Origin: Tuctoria greenei
Lineage: Eukaryota > Streptophyta > Magnoliopsida > Poales > Poaceae
Direction of reading: 5' to 3'
Length of the DNA: 64,000 bases
NCBI GenBank assembly: GCA_036927565.1
Contig: JAYESD010000001.1
Coordinates: 72,807,751 to 72,871,750 of the forward strand
Shown here: positions 10,556-22,959 of the stretch, in pieces
Layout of the letters: every line of letters begins with the position of its first letter
How positions within the stretch are numbered: the stretch's first letter is position 1
Made by a program: the position numbers and the translations under genes
Notes under the pieces: generated by a model
The model's database searches: none
Told to the model about the DNA's origin: nothing
The model's input: the letters and a program-made list of their open reading frames with translations, nothing else

Positions 10556-11570
10556 GTGTCTAATTGTTCTTATCTAAAGAAACAAGTGCTTCAACTGAGG
10601 TGTAACAGACAAGTAGAAAATCTGCTCATGTGTGACTTAAGTCACTAATTTGCACCTTCATCATTAATAATGTCGACAAACCTCGATTCACCACATTTTA
10701 AGCACTTGTTCTTGTTGGCATGCCCTTTTCAAAAAAGCATGTAGTTTTCTAGGCACACTTCAATATTCTCATATTTCATACAAAGACCAAAAATCAGTTT
10801 CTTGTACTAATACGTGAATGTAGTTTAGAGGGAGGGTGAATAGGATTTTTGAATCTTTGTCGATCCCTTAAACAGTTAACAGATTGATCAAATACAAGGA
10901 AGTCGGAATACTCCGGTATTGTACGAACTAGTCCGGTGTACGCGGACTTGAAAGATTAAGATTGATCGTTAATTTAACTTCTAGTAGTCTATGCAGCGGA
11001 AAGCAATTGACAATTTAAATGTATGATAACGATGAAGCAAGATATTGCAATGATCAACTTTAATCCAATACTTCAATGTGAGTTATACAAGACAATGCAA
11101 ACCCTAGGTTATGATGAGCGATAAAATAAGAACACGCAAGACAAGGTTTTATCCTGAGGTTCAATTCCACAGAGGAATTTACATCCTCGTTGAGGAGTCC
11201 ATGGGGGATCGGGTCTTCACTAACCATTCCCTCGTTGAATCGCCAAGGAGGCCGATTCGCAATCACTAACCACAAAGGGGCAACTAATTTGTTCAAGGGG
11301 CCTTCTCACAAGTTGACGGCTCCCCAATAATTACAACGATGAAGACCACAAAACACACTTAAAAGATATACAATGAACAATGAGAGTGTGCGAGAGATCA
11401 AACCCAAGAGCTCAAGATCGTGTAGAACAAGTTCTCTCTTTTGTGCAATCACTAATCCTCAAAGATTTGATCCTTTTAGGTTTAAAATTAGTGGAGAGAT
11501 GTATTTTTGGGCTCTTGGGAGGGTTGACGGTGCAGGAAGTCTAGAGAGATGGTTGTGTGGCCGTACATCT

Positions 11571-11580
11571 CTTTTTATAC
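11571..11580 (-). promoter_or_regulatory. TATA box of the E3 LTR
   Basis: On the minus strand the sequence is GTATAAAAAG. The same box survives at about 32950-32959 in the other LTR. It lies ~45 bp downstream, in the element direction, of the CGGACTAGTCCG array. Confidence 0.6.
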
Positions 11581-11619
11581 TAGGATTTCCAAAAGTTACC
11601 GTTAGGGTTTGCGAGGTCC

Positions 11620-12000
11620 GAACTAGTTCGTGGTCGACACTAGGCTAGTCCGGTGTGCGTGTGTACGAGAAACCCTAAGTGTTGATGGATGCCGGACTAG
11701 TCCTTTAAGGTGCGGACTGGTACGATCTGGGAACAAAAACTTTTTGGACTACTCCGGTAGATATCGGACTTGTCCTGTGTGGTGAACACTGTGTAGAACT
11801 GAGGACAAGTTTGCACATGGAGGGACTTGTCCAATTTTAGTCGGAGAGTTATCGGACTAGTCCGGTTGATATCGGACTTGTCCAGTGTTGTGCAAATGTG
11901 AAGTGCTGCAGACTAGTCCGCACTGGGGGGACTTGTCCGTTTTTAGTCAGAGAGATATCGGACTAGTCCGGTTGATATTGGACTAGTCCGCACATGCTGA
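11620..12000 (-). repeat. array of CGGACTAGTCCG / CGGACTTGTCCG motifs in E3 U3
   Basis: More than a dozen copies lie in 380 bp, including several perfect palindromes CGGACTAGTCCG and the paired unit CGGACTAGTCCGGTTGATATCGG. They occupy U3 immediately upstream of the TATA box in the element direction. The 5' LTR has the first few copies before E5 cuts it off. Confidence 0.88.
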
Positions 12001-12251
12001 TTTTCGTGCAGTGAGTGTATTCTCTTTCACTTGAGCTCTTGGGGTATGTTTCTCCAACACACTACATACAAAATAATTCTAATCTTTTCAGCTCTTGAGC
12101 TCTTTTCCCTTTGGATCCTCATTCTCCTTTATTTTTGTGCTTTCTTCCTAATTGCTTTAAAGCCTGCGCTCATCTCAACAGTTTTGTTAGGATCTAATTT
12201 GTTTGTCATTAATAAACCAAAACCCACAAGGAATGCCTAGATGCACTTTCA

Positions 12252-12265
12252 ATCTCCCCCTTTTC
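12252..12265 (-). other. polypurine tract of E3
   Basis: On the minus strand GAAAAGGGGGAGAT lies directly before the LTR start TGAAAGTGC. It fixes the LTR boundary and the minus orientation. Confidence 0.85.
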
Positions 12266-12906
12266 GCTGATTGATGACAACCAATTGAGATATTTACACA
12301 AATATGATGAAAAATCCAGATTTTCATAAAGTGTGCACATATGAAATTTGAGCAAAATAGTCAATGTAGAAGTAATACATATGTGCACTCTTTATGGTGG
12401 GTTGCAAAAACTATGTGTGTGAGCAATAATATTGATGTGAATGAGATAATAAGCATAATCATAACATCACCAAGGATAACTAGCACAAATAGCAATTTTA
12501 AAGCATAAACCATTGATCATAGTACGACATAACCAAATCTTTATAATACATGTCCAAAAGCATAATGAGAACATAAAGTAAGTTTTACAAGACCAATTGC
12601 ATGACGGAGTTTCTCAAAATAGGACTTAATCTCTTGAAATATCAACCTGACCAACGACCTAGGACTCCCCCTCAATCTCTCCCCCTTTGGCATCAAGACA
12701 CCAAAAAGAAAGAGAAGAGGGATATACTCATCGTCAATGGCTCACTCTGCGTTGTTGGTCCTTTCGTCATCTTCTTCATCAGGCTGAGAAGGAGGAGGAG
12801 AGGAACCACTTGTTGTGCCCCTAAGGACAATGTAGGCAAACTTGGAAGGAGAGAGGGGTGGAAGCTCTGAAAAGTCAGAGTTAAAATCTTTAGAGATAAC
12901 TAGAGA

Positions 12907-13728
12907 TCAAACCGGCTCAATCTCCAGTTTTTGGCATATTGCTTTGACATTTTCTTTCATGTATATCATTTGCTCGTTTCTTGCCTTGCGCATCTCATGA
13001 ACTTTCACCTTAGCTTTGTAGCAAGAACCAAATATAGCAGCCAAGTACTTCATAATCCCACAAGCGTACCCTTTGTGAGATGGAGAGGCCCTTGAGCTAG
13101 AGGGAGGTCTTGCCTCTCCTTGGGCTAGGAGCCTCTTCACTTGATGCAGGTGAGGGAGTAGTTGGGAGAGTAGCTTCAGGTGACTTCTGAGGCTTCAAAA
13201 CAGTGTGCTCCACATCCTTCACAAACTCAATCCATGTGACTTTCTCTATCATAAACTTGATGTAGGGTGCATAGCCACAGGAGTGGTTGGGAGTGCAAGA
13301 GATGTTCACCATGTCATTCCAAATGTAGTTGAAGATATCCAACTTCCTTTCCCTGCTAATGAATTTCATCTAGGTTCTCAAGTAACCTTGAACAGTTCCT
13401 GCATCTCCATCTTTTGGAGCAGCAGTCTTCCAAAGCACTAGATTTAGTACAATGAAGAATGGCTTCATGTTCTTGGTTGAGTGAGGATTGTAACAGAGAC
13501 GAGTGGCATAGAGGAACTCCATCTTGTCCTTCTCCAGAGGACTATCATTGTGGATCACAATCTTATTATTCCCGGTATCCTCAAGATGTAAAAACTTTGC
13601 AAAGTCAACATAAGTTATGGAATAGCTTGATCCATGAGACATTCGAGTTACTCTTTCTTCTTCCATACTGGAAATGTGGCAACTGGCAAAGAATTGAGCA
13701 ATTACTTCATCATTTCAGTTGTATCTAA
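12907..13728 (-). pseudogene. extra plant-transposon ORF between pol position and 3' LTR of E3
   Basis: Reading on the minus strand from about 13728, an open frame gives YVDFAKFLHLED, DKMEFLYATRLCYNP, MKPFFIVLNLVLWKTAAPKDGD and, after one stop near 13370, LDIFNYIWNDM, SCGYAPYIKFMIEKVTWIEF. This pattern resembles the 'putative plant transposon protein' domain found in many grass retroelements (Transposase_32-like, from memory). It is followed by a Ser/Pro/Lys-rich tail with coiled, basic segments to 12907. It occupies the position of the env-like ORF in SIRE-type copia elements. Its function is unknown. The single stop suggests it decayed late. Confidence 0.55.
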
Positions 13729-13811
13729 AGGAAAACAGGTATACGACATAGATAAGATTTGGTGGCAAGAGATGGCATTGAGTCGAGGTATGCTATGGTT
13801 TTAATCAGCAA

Positions 13812-14400
13812 CCACCAGACTTGTCCATTGTTCAGGTGCGGACTAGTCTGGAGTACCGGACTTGTCTGCTCCGATAACGAACTAGTCCTGTATGTGGCTG
13901 CTCAAACCCTAGCCAAATAAAATCGTGAAGTTTCTCAATGCAAAAGCAAAGTAGTGTCGATGGCATACAGACAGGGAAGCATGTATTGACATGAGGAGTC
14001 AAGCTATTTGAGCAACATCAAAGAAAGTTGAATAGTTAGGGTTTGATGACAAAAATTACCAAATCCTTTTATTGAAGGGGGTTTGGAGTGTTGTTGGAGA
14101 GGAATAGTCCAGGGTCTTCGATCTCCTTGCAATGTAGATCAATTCGCGAGGAGATTTGAGGGGATTTGATGGAGGACTCGCAAAATTGCCTTGGGAGCAC
14201 TTGAGTAAGGAGAGAGAATGTGAGGGGAGTTGTGAGGGGGAAGAAGAGGTGTCTGCACGGCCTAAGAGGTTGAGGACTCGATATATCGGACTAGTCCCTG
14301 GTCATACCGGACTAGTCTGGACAAGCGAACACAACGCGAACTAGTCTAATACCACAGTGTGCAGACTAGTCCTGGGTAACCACGGACTAGTCCGTGGTCA
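13812..14400 (-). repeat. second set of CGGACTAGTCCG motifs, upstream of the extra ORF of E3
   Basis: Two clusters (13812-13890 and 14283-14400) carry copies such as CGGACTAGTCCG and GGACTAGTCC. Between them, on the minus strand, is a pyrimidine-rich 5'UTR-like stretch. The extra ORF begins ~90 bp downstream of the second cluster. The placement mimics that of the motifs in the LTR. Confidence 0.75.
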
Positions 14401-14479
14401 ATTGACTATGAAGACTCCAGTGGTGCACGATCAGTGGATAGATCGGGGCTACATTGAAATGAAGAGCTGTGATGAAATT

Positions 14480-14660
14480 GCAATTTTACCGGTACCTAGC
14501 ACCCTTACATGACTATTATCACCAAAATAGATGGCTTTGCTTGAGTCTTCATTTTGTGCATATTCCACGAACATTCTTCTTTCTTCAGTCATGTGATTGG
14601 TGCATCCACTATCTAGCACCCATTTAGCTCCATCAGATGAATAAGCCTACAAAAAGGAAA
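14480..14660 (-). pseudogene. gag/protease junction scrap of E3
   Basis: On the minus strand the residues ELNGC, then VDAPITRLKKEECSWNMHKMKTQ in broken frames, correspond to the copia protease segment that normally reads WVLDSGCTNHMTEE followed by an FVEYAQN-like stretch. The catalytic Asp-Ser-Gly is lost by mutation and frameshift. It is the last recognisable pol sequence of this element. Confidence 0.55.
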
Positions 14661-14710
14661 TGATTCCTTGGTCTTAGGTACCCAAGGTTGCTTGGGTCCT
14701 TTGAGGTTAG

Positions 14711-16872
14711 TCACAAGTGATTTTGGGCACCCACACATGAGACTTGGTGTTCCCATGGCATGGCCCAGCATACTCTTCCAAGATTACTTTTCATAAGTAC
14801 ATATGAAACATCAAAAGTTCTAAAAAGGATTTGTTGTTCATATGTGTTCACAATGTTAAATTTATTAAAATTATTAAGTTTTCTAACTTGGGAAGAGTTT
14901 CCCTTGACAAAGGCAACGCGACCCATGTTATTCTTATGGCTTCTAGCATTTTTCTTTTCACCATAAGACTAACCAATTCCATATTTTACATTAGGAGGTC
15001 TTGTGACCGAGTATGCACTTCGTGCATACTTGACCTTCTCCTTGTCAAATATGCCACTTTGGGAAGGATGCTTGTCCTTTGTCAAGTTTGGCTTTTCCTT
15101 CAAGTTAGTGTCACTTTTAGCACAAGTACAAGTAATAACAGTTTCATATTTGATTTGTTGGGAAGGTGAGCTTGAAGAGGATGAAGAACCACTTTCCTTG
15201 AGTGACTCAACTTGTACCTCAAGTATCTTGTTAATTTTGGTTAAGTTAGCAAGTTCATCCTTGATGGTGACTTTTGAGTCTTTTAACTTTAAGCAAGCTT
15301 CCTTGCTTGAAGCTAACTTAAGCTCTTGTGATTTACTTCGCTCCTTTTCAAGTTCAAGAAGCTTTTCAATCTCAAGATATTCCTCCTTTTGGGAGATGAT
15401 CATATCTTCCTAATGATTGACTAACTTCTCCTTATCAACAATCTTATCAATTAAAAATTTCATTTTGCAGCAGTCTTTTTATCTAAACCCCTAAGAATGT
15501 ATTCATTTTCATCACTGCTATCATCCTCACTAGTATTATCACTATCACTAGTAAAAGAATGCTAGGAGGAAGATTTAGTTGCTACCTTTCTTTTACCTTC
15601 CTTGGCCATTAGACATGTGTGGTTGGTGTCCTTCCATGCGCCCATGGTTGGGAAAAGAGTGGACTTCTTGGTAGGTTTCCTGATGGCTATAGTGGCCATC
15701 TCCTATTCTTCTTCTTCAGATGAGGACTCATCATTGAGCCCCACTCCTTCCCTAGATGTGCTTGTCAATATTGCTTCTTCTTCTTGAATACCTTCTTTTC
15801 TTGAGGCTTGTTGTCTTTATTCTTCCTCTTGTTGTCTTCATGTGGACAGTCAACTATGAAGTGATCATACTCTCCACAATTATAGCATACATGTCTCATC
15901 TTGGGTCTTGGTTTGTCCCTATGTCTTCCTTCATTTGAGCTACCACCCTTTCTTCTCCTCATCATTTTTCTTGAACTTCTTCATGAACAAGATCATGTAT
16001 TCTTCATCGACATCACTGCTTACATCATCTCAATCATCTTCTTCATGAGCTTCTCGAGCTTCTTTTGATGCCGGCTTGCAGGTTGCTTTTAGACCAACCC
16101 CTTTCTTCTTTGTCGAGGTAAGATCGGCAAGCTCCTTGACATTCTTGGCTTCCTTCTCCATCATTTCAAAGTTGATGATCTTGCCAAGAAGTTCGTCCAA
16201 GGTCATTTTTTGATACCCTGGACTTTCTATAATCATGGAGCAAAGCATCAAGTGTCGGGGCATGAATGCCCGAAGAATTAGTTTCACCACTTTCTGATCC
16301 GTCCACTTCTTGCTCCCATATGCTCGAACCTTGTCGATGAGAGACTTCAGTCTATTGTACATATCATGAGGTGATTCATCTTATTCTATAGAAAATCTTC
16401 CCAATTCACCTTCAATCATCTCAATTTTAGCTTCGCGCACATGATGGTCACCTTCATGTGCGTTTTTGAGAGTATCCCAGATTTCCTTGGCAATCTTGAG
16501 TCCATCCACCTTGGTGAACTCATCTCGGCTCATTGATGACATAATCACAACTGCGGCTTGAGCAATTCGACAAATGGCTTGTTCTTGACTTGGAGTTAAC
16601 TCTTCATCATCATCTGGAATATCTATCCCTGTGCACACTATATGCCAAAGACTTGGGTTAATATATATAGGGTGCATTTTCATATTTTGTCTCCACATTG
16701 TATAGTAATTTTCGTCAAAGTAAGGTGCTTTGCGTAAAGGAATTGATAAGTAACGACTATTGTTAGAATTAAGACGTTCATAGTTAAAAGGATATCGGGA
16801 GTAGTCTGTGTGAATACTCCCCTACGTCGTCTCATCTTGAATCCTCTTATTCTGTTTTGGAGATAGTGCCTT
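14711..16872 (-). pseudogene. gag: main part of the E3 copia gag
   Basis: On the minus strand the segments are YERLNSNNSRYLSIPLRKAP and MWRQNMKMH near 16700-16790, then the UBN2 gag domain (Retrotran_gag_2) through IAKEIWDTLKNAHEG, MYNRLKSLIDKVRAYG and MTLDELLGKIINFEM to about 16100. A CCHC knuckle C-x2-C-x4-H-x4-C follows (CYNCGEYDHFIVDC) at ~15845-15890. Next comes a long charged coiled-coil part (14969-15403, LLELEKERSKSQELKL). Stops break it at ~16380, ~16020 and elsewhere. E4 is inserted after codons near the N-terminus; the reading frame on the other side (31989-32146) joins across the duplication. Confidence 0.85.
16868..16872. repeat. left target-site duplication of E4
   Basis: GCCTT immediately precedes TGTGGGGACC and is identical to 31989-31993. 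A 5-bp duplication is the hallmark of LTR-element integrase. Confidence 0.92.
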
Positions 16873-19800
16873 TGTGGGGACCGGAGTCCACACATCCGAG
16901 GATCTCTTTGGGTGGTGCCGTGCGATGCGGCACCTAACAACACACACAAAAATGATACCAAAATATATAAAGTTTTCATTTCATAATAAGAAGAGTTTAC
17001 AAAAGAGTGTACCACAGGGGTACACACGCAGCGAAAAATACATACTCATAATCTCACCTAACTAAGCAGGAGAGAAGACGGCCATGCCCTAGGACGCTTC
17101 TCACTAGCAACAAGAAGAACATTCAGCAGCGGCGTGGTTCACATGAGATTTATCTCGACACCTCGAGTCTCATGTACAACCTAAACAGCAGAAATAAAAC
17201 TAATACCTGCAAAAATCGTTAAAGCGCAAACGTGAGCATAAGGCTCAGAAAGACTAACCCGTCTCACTAGACATATGCAGGGTGAATACTAAGCATAGGT
17301 AAGGAATAGCATAAAAGACTCGCCTACAAGTAAATCCTTATAGTCATGTTTTAAGTACCAAATGACATTCTTCAGGCACGACACATCATAGACTCCACAA
17401 TCAAACAAGAAACGCTTTGCCGATGACATGACATGCCCAAAGCACATAATGCTATTAAAGGTAAAGTGTGGGAAAACTGTAAACTTTTAATTGTACTATC
17501 TCTAAGCCATACAAGGTTTTAAAGCAATTATAATTCAATTCAATACATTTTTCAAGCTTCTTTAGTATTTACTACGTCACGACAGCGGCGGACAAGTGGT
17601 ACTCTATTACCGCGAGGGACGGTGATTGCAATCAGGACACACCCGGACTGCACGACACGCACACCCGCGTGGGAGACACATACGTGCTCTTGTCCCCATG
17701 TCATACGTGGCCACCTTTCACCCAAGACCCCAATGTCGACAAACCTCTTCATCCCGAGCAAAAGGTCCCCTACACGGACACGTCAAAACGTTCCGCTAGG
17801 AGATTTACAGCTTTCTGCCTTCACATCTCCATTCAAGGACAACCGAAGAGTCTCCACACCACAGTTTGGAGTTACATAAGTTTAATGGGTCCATATACCA
17901 TTATGCAACTGGTACAGTTCAAGCTTGCCCAACGGTGCCGCATACGACACGGTCCTCAAGCGACACAGGCAGGGCTATGCGACCGAGGCTCCATCTCGTC
18001 AACTCCTATTCCCCCTGCCCGGTCTCAAGTTCATTTCATAAGCCATTTTTAATGTTCCACCCTCTTGTGAACTGTTATTCCTATCTCGCGAGTAGATTCC
18101 AACTACTCGACTTCTACCGGATTTCCTATACATTAGCAAAGCAGTTACTACGGGTCAACCTGTAACTCGTTCTGACCAACCCCTGGGATTTGTAGTCATG
18201 CAAGTGGAGTATAAATCACCTTATATGTAAATGCACAATATGAACTAAAGACGTAAGTGAATAAACTAGAAAAATTTGAAAAGCTCTTAAATGCAAACCG
18301 GGGCTTGCCTTAGTTTGCGGCTCGAATAAATGTCAATTTTTAGTGGTCCTTCTGTGCAGACTCCGCCAAGGACTTCAAGTGGACACCCTGGCCTTCTCCT
18401 CCAAGCAAAACTTCTCGTCGATCACCTATCATCACGTTCCTATCAACATGATATGCATATAAGTAATTAAGTAATTAAATAGTTCAATAATAGACTCCAT
18501 GGGGTTGTGTAATCTTTAAGAACGAGGAGTTTGACTAGGAAGGACAGATATGTCTCTGTTGTGGGGGTAACAAGAGGATGAGTCAAGGTGGACATAGAAG
18601 TGTCGGTATGAATTGAAAGGTACAACATAAAGCTACATTGCAACTTAGCACACCACACTTCAAGCTATGCCAAGCGAGATTGACAAATCTGAATGGTGAA
18701 GAAGTGTTGGGCGGAGAAGTGTAAGGACGACCCAAAAATTAAGGTGGGACGTCAAAAGCTTGAGTATGAGTGGAGTGTACAAGACGAAGGTCACGATTTA
18801 GCAGTCGACCAATGAACTTGACTTAACTCATAAAGGAGTAAATCTAGTTAAGTGAGCAGTGCTGTCGTAGGGTCCTGACATAGGATGAGTTAAAGTGAAA
18901 CCCTAGCGACACTTGGGAGTGAAGTGAGATTAACATGGTTTGGACATAAGAAGTCTTTACAAGCACTGTTAACCTAGCATGAGTACCAAGACAACGTTCA
19001 AATGACTTTTAGGTAAAGTAGTTTCTACAGCAAGCTTGTCCAGGTGAGCTCTGTAAGCTCTCGGGGCTTAAACATGACGCAAGACCTTGCCATGAAGGCA
19101 TGCTTTGCCATCTAGAGGAGATTGTCTTAGCGACGTCCACATCAACCCGCACTCGTCAATGGGGTGAGCGGAATCCTGAACACTACATTGTGAGTCTTAA
19201 GGCTAGTGATGTTGACACGGTTGTTGATAAGCGACTCGACGAACCTGTCGTGGAAGAAGTGGTAAAACAAGTTAACCAATCATGTGATCGGTTAGGGAAC
19301 ATCCTCGACACAACCAAGGAACTCTTATCCAAGGTTCCCCTTGGTCTAGTTCTCCTTGTTGGTTGCAACATTCTTGCATTACTCTACCCCAGGTCATTTG
19401 TGATGACCGACACGCCTGGTTTGACCTAGAAGACATTTCATTGAGCACCTTGGCTACACTTAGGAATCGATTGCTCTCACAATGACTAAAACCTAATTTG
19501 GCTTGACAACTATTGTCCGATGAGTCGTGCTTGTGTTCCAGCACCACACACATCACAAGGATCCTTCATCTCGATGCCAGGGCACGATGATGGCTCAGAG
19601 CATCACGATGACGTCATTTGGTCAATGACGTTGACGCGACTCATGGTGGAGCATCACGAGCACGCTTGGACAGGCCAATGTGATACAGACGACAAAGGAG
19701 GTCAACTTGGGGATTTTTATGGGAATGATATACATGCGGAAAATGGACGTATGGCTTGACGACACATGAGTACCATTAGCGGTCACCATGAATGGACTTC

Positions 19801-21848
19801 GATGACGTCAAGGAAGACATTTCATGGCAAGACTCACCTTGTAGGCATTTTGCCGAACATCTTGGTGTGTACTTGATTTCCGTCACTTCATCACCATTCA
19901 AAGAGCATCTTGGCACATATCTTGGTCGATTGCCACATCATTCTACCCCTGCATCACAGACCAGCTCTAAACATCAACAAAGTTGGTTCTTCCATCGTAA
20001 AAAATTCATCGAACACCTTAGCTGCAGTCACTGATCCAATCAATCTTGCAAAATCAGAGCTAACCTTGGACTAGTTGTCGATACCATTGTGTCAAAGGTG
20101 TGTTCCTGCATATCGTCTATCCCACACATCACTTGCCTTGCTGCCAGAACGAGGCTACGGAGCAGAACGTCGCGACGACGGAAAGTAGGCATCGAAGTCG
20201 GGGCAGCACAAGGCTAAGTAACAAAGCACTCGTTCAAACTTTCCCGTGACGCCGAGGTGGGAGGAAGGTGACCTGGAGATGCGCTGTAGCGAGCAGCACA
20301 GCAGAGACACCCTAGGCATGGCTCAAATGGTCAGCGGATTGCAGTCACCACGTCGTGGGAGGCGCAGCAGTGATGAACGCGGCGTGTATGGCGATGCAGG
20401 GCAGAGGCGGGCGCGTCGTCGGGGCGCCGTTGCTCAGGAGCGCGATGCAGGGCGCGAGCGGCGCATCGTGGCGGCCGGAGGGGCGCGGCTCCGGTGCTGG
20501 GCAGACGCGGTTGCAGGCGGGGGTGCGGGGTACGAACCATGGGCAGGAGGCAGGCAGGCGGCAGGGAATGTGCGCGGCCAGGATGAGTGCCTTGGCGGCA
20601 GTGTGGGCGGTCGAGCGTGGGGCGAAGCCGCGCCGTGGGCGGCCGAGCGAGCGGCGGAACGGCAGGGAGGCGAGGTGTCGTGGGGCGGGGCGACGGAGCA
20701 GCTTGGCCCAGCATAGCGTGGCGGCGGCGCCGGTGAGGAGACGAGGAGGCGGACGGGCCAGCGGCGTGCAGAAGACGGGGAAGCGAGCTCAGCGTCACGC
20801 GCGCGGCCAAGCCGAGCAGCGCGCATGCACGGCGACGGCAAGGGCGGCGCGAGCCAGTGAGCAGGTCGGCCGACAGGAGGAGCCGGGGCGACGCGCGCGG
20901 GCCGATAGGCATGAACGGCGCCGGTGAGGAGGCGACCGGCGGGGAGGCGCGCACAGCTGGGGGCAAGGCGAGCGGGAGTGAGGCGCATCTGGGAGGTGAG
21001 CGGCGGCCGTGTATAAGATCGGGAGAAGGCCGGGCGCTGGGATAAGTACCAACGTTTTCATCGCGGTGGCAATCGCGGTGGCACATGCATGGAATCGGTG
21101 TCACGTTGTGGGCAGTACCGACCTGACTTGTGGGCACCACCTGTGGGACCCACCTCCCTCCTTCTTATGTTCATTCTAACTGCAATTAAATATCTAACAG
21201 GCTCTAAAAGTGTTAAAAGTGGGCAGGGACACTAAACAAAATATGAGGAATTTATTGGGCAAATAAATTTTAGTATTTGGTAAAGTTTCAAACAAATTCA
21301 AATTTTGAATTTGAATTCAAGTGGTGATACTTGACCCAAGGAAATAAATAGTAGATTAGGTTCAAAAATCCTGAAACTTTGATTTGGACAAGATTAAGTA
21401 CAAAGTTTAGATTTGAAGTCGACTCTGATTAAACTCTCAGTACGTGTCCAATAAATGGAAAACGTGCTTCAAAAATTTTGAAACTTTACTGAGAGTCTAT
21501 TTGGAATATTAGAAGGTCATGGAAAAATTGACAGCCTTAGATTTGAATTTTTTTAAATGTCCCATTTTAGGGTTGGAATAATTCCTTTTTCTTTCTCGCC
21601 ATTTTGTTTTCTTTTCTCCTTTAATTTTTCATTGAAAATTTGAATACCTGGAAATTAAGGATTTTACCCCTTAAGTTCCAAATACATTAGCAACCATGTT
21701 CTATATGTAAAATCTTAACAAGTCCCTATTTTTAGTGAACATTGGTTAACTCATATGGTTCATGTGAGTTTGGATTTCTGAGTCCACTTTCAAAATTATT
21801 AAGTTCACATTTTTTCGGTTTTGTTCTCCCGAAAAGCGGGCTTTTACA
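16873..21848 (-). repeat. E4 3' LTR (4,976 bp)
   Basis: It aligns from end to end with 27005-31988. Over the first ~230 bp I count about 5% differences by eye. Compared with the other LTR it lacks ~50 bp near 21390 (flanked by a TGA microhomology) and has ~27 extra bases near 20870. Open frames inside it, such as plus 19100-19429, are antisense to the element and have no recognisable domain. Confidence 0.92.
20240..21050. repeat. GC-rich block inside the E4 3' LTR
   Basis: About 800 bp are visibly much richer in G and C than the surrounding AT-rich LTR, with long frames open in several phases on both strands, all Ala/Arg/Pro/Gly-rich. The phases do not agree between the two LTRs, so no single protein is conserved. 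It may be a CpG-rich promoter/5'UTR part of the LTR or an old captured host fragment. Confidence 0.6.
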
Positions 21849-21866
21849 ATCCCTCCCCCTTAAAGG
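21849..21866 (-). other. polypurine tract of E4
   Basis: On the minus strand CCTTTAAGGGGGAGGGAT lies directly before the LTR start TGTAAAAGCCC. Confidence 0.88.
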
Positions 21867-22959
21867 AATCTCGTCCCGATATTCTAACAAGTAGAATAAC
21901 AGAAACGATGAGGGAACGATCTGTAAAAGACGGTCATTGATTAAGGAAAGTGACAATGCCCTTACAGACTTGGGCTCTACGAACTAGTGATTATCTTCAG
22001 GCATCTTAAGAAATTCTAAAGTCTGCTTCATGTGATTCCAGTCCTTAGGTTGATAACCTTGACAAGATGCTCGACATGACAATGTCAAGTCGTAAAACTT
22101 TCACGTCTGTTATTGACCCTTTATTGCGGTACTCTTACACTGGCATGACATATTGTCTTGTTCTAGTCTTGACTTGAAGAATTAGCACTTGTTCTTTGGT
22201 TCTCTAGGTCACCTTGATGGTTTGAAACTATCTTTGCATTGATTCTTGGTTGCTTGCTTGTTTTTTGCACAGGTCCTTATAACTTAATGTGGTATTTCCC
22301 TTGACATGAGTTAAGATGGTTTACAAGGTTAAAAAACAATTATTAACCTCGTTTTATGTTTAGTCAACCATAGGATTCCTTAGCTGTAGCATGAGAGTAG
22401 CAAAAACACTCAACACTCTTATGTGATGAAAACAGCAGGAATACGAAAGATATGGCGACTACAAGATTTTTGGGTATATCAACATCTTTAAACAATAGAA
22501 ATAGAAGATGAAGACCCTTTGCGGTGGCACACGAGGATTTAAGGATTCAGCATCCTCATATGTTTCAACATAGCAAAGAACTCAATCATATGGTAACTAC
22601 AAGGTTCTTGTAGTATCAAGGTTACCATATACCAACGCAAGATCTTAGATGGACCTAAAGATTTTCACGAGGTTGACAATCGAACGGTATCCTCGCGAGG
22701 AAGGAGATTTCATGGATTTTACAAGCCTGATCATCGAACTGATGACCACTCGATGACGAACGGCATAGTTGCAACAATCAAGGTACTTGATCCTAAACAA
22801 GTCAAGGATGAAAGTTCAAGTGTTTGTTTAGTTGCAAGGGAGGTTGAGTGATTGGTTGCCCAGGTATCACTCAATAGAAAGAAGGTCAACAATGTAAGAA
22901 GTCAAATGAATATGGTGAAATGATCATAGTCACTAGACACCTTAAAATAGTTTGAATGG

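Larger units (their letters stand above)
9034..10818 (-). mobile_element. E2: remnant of a CACTA (En/Spm) transposon
   Basis: Fragments of a TNP2-type transposase and a possible TNPA-type scrap lie on the minus strand. I could not find CACTA termini here; E1 lies against the left side and E3 is inserted on the right at 10819. Between the fragments the sequence is AT-rich and carries no open frame I can assign. About 10600-10818 reads as decayed upstream transposase sequence. Confidence 0.7.
10819..12251 (-). repeat. E3 3' LTR (1,433 bp)
   Basis: On the minus strand it begins TGAAAGTGCATCTAGGC, a start common to many grass copia LTRs, and ends CCCTCTAAACTACA. The plus-strand bases at 10819 are TGTAGTTTAGAGG. 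It contains the motif array and the TATA box. The open frame on the plus strand at 11373-11648 is antisense to the element. Confidence 0.88.

Noticed and set aside
11373..11648. 91-codon frame (MNNESVREIKPKSS), also at 32751-33026
   Set aside because: It is antisense to element E3 and present twice only because LTRs are duplicates. Amino-acid differences are as frequent as nucleotide ones, so there is no sign of selection.
19100..19429. 109-codon frame in the E4 LTR with a hydrophobic end, also at 29227-29556
   Set aside because: It is antisense to E4, shows no known domain, and its conservation equals that of the flanking LTR.
20331..21140. 269-codon frame in the GC-rich block of the E4 LTR, with a similar 271-codon frame at 30342-31157
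   Set aside because: High GC removes stops in all frames; the two frames are out of phase with one another for part of their length and consist of Arg/Pro/Ala low complexity. No domain is seen.
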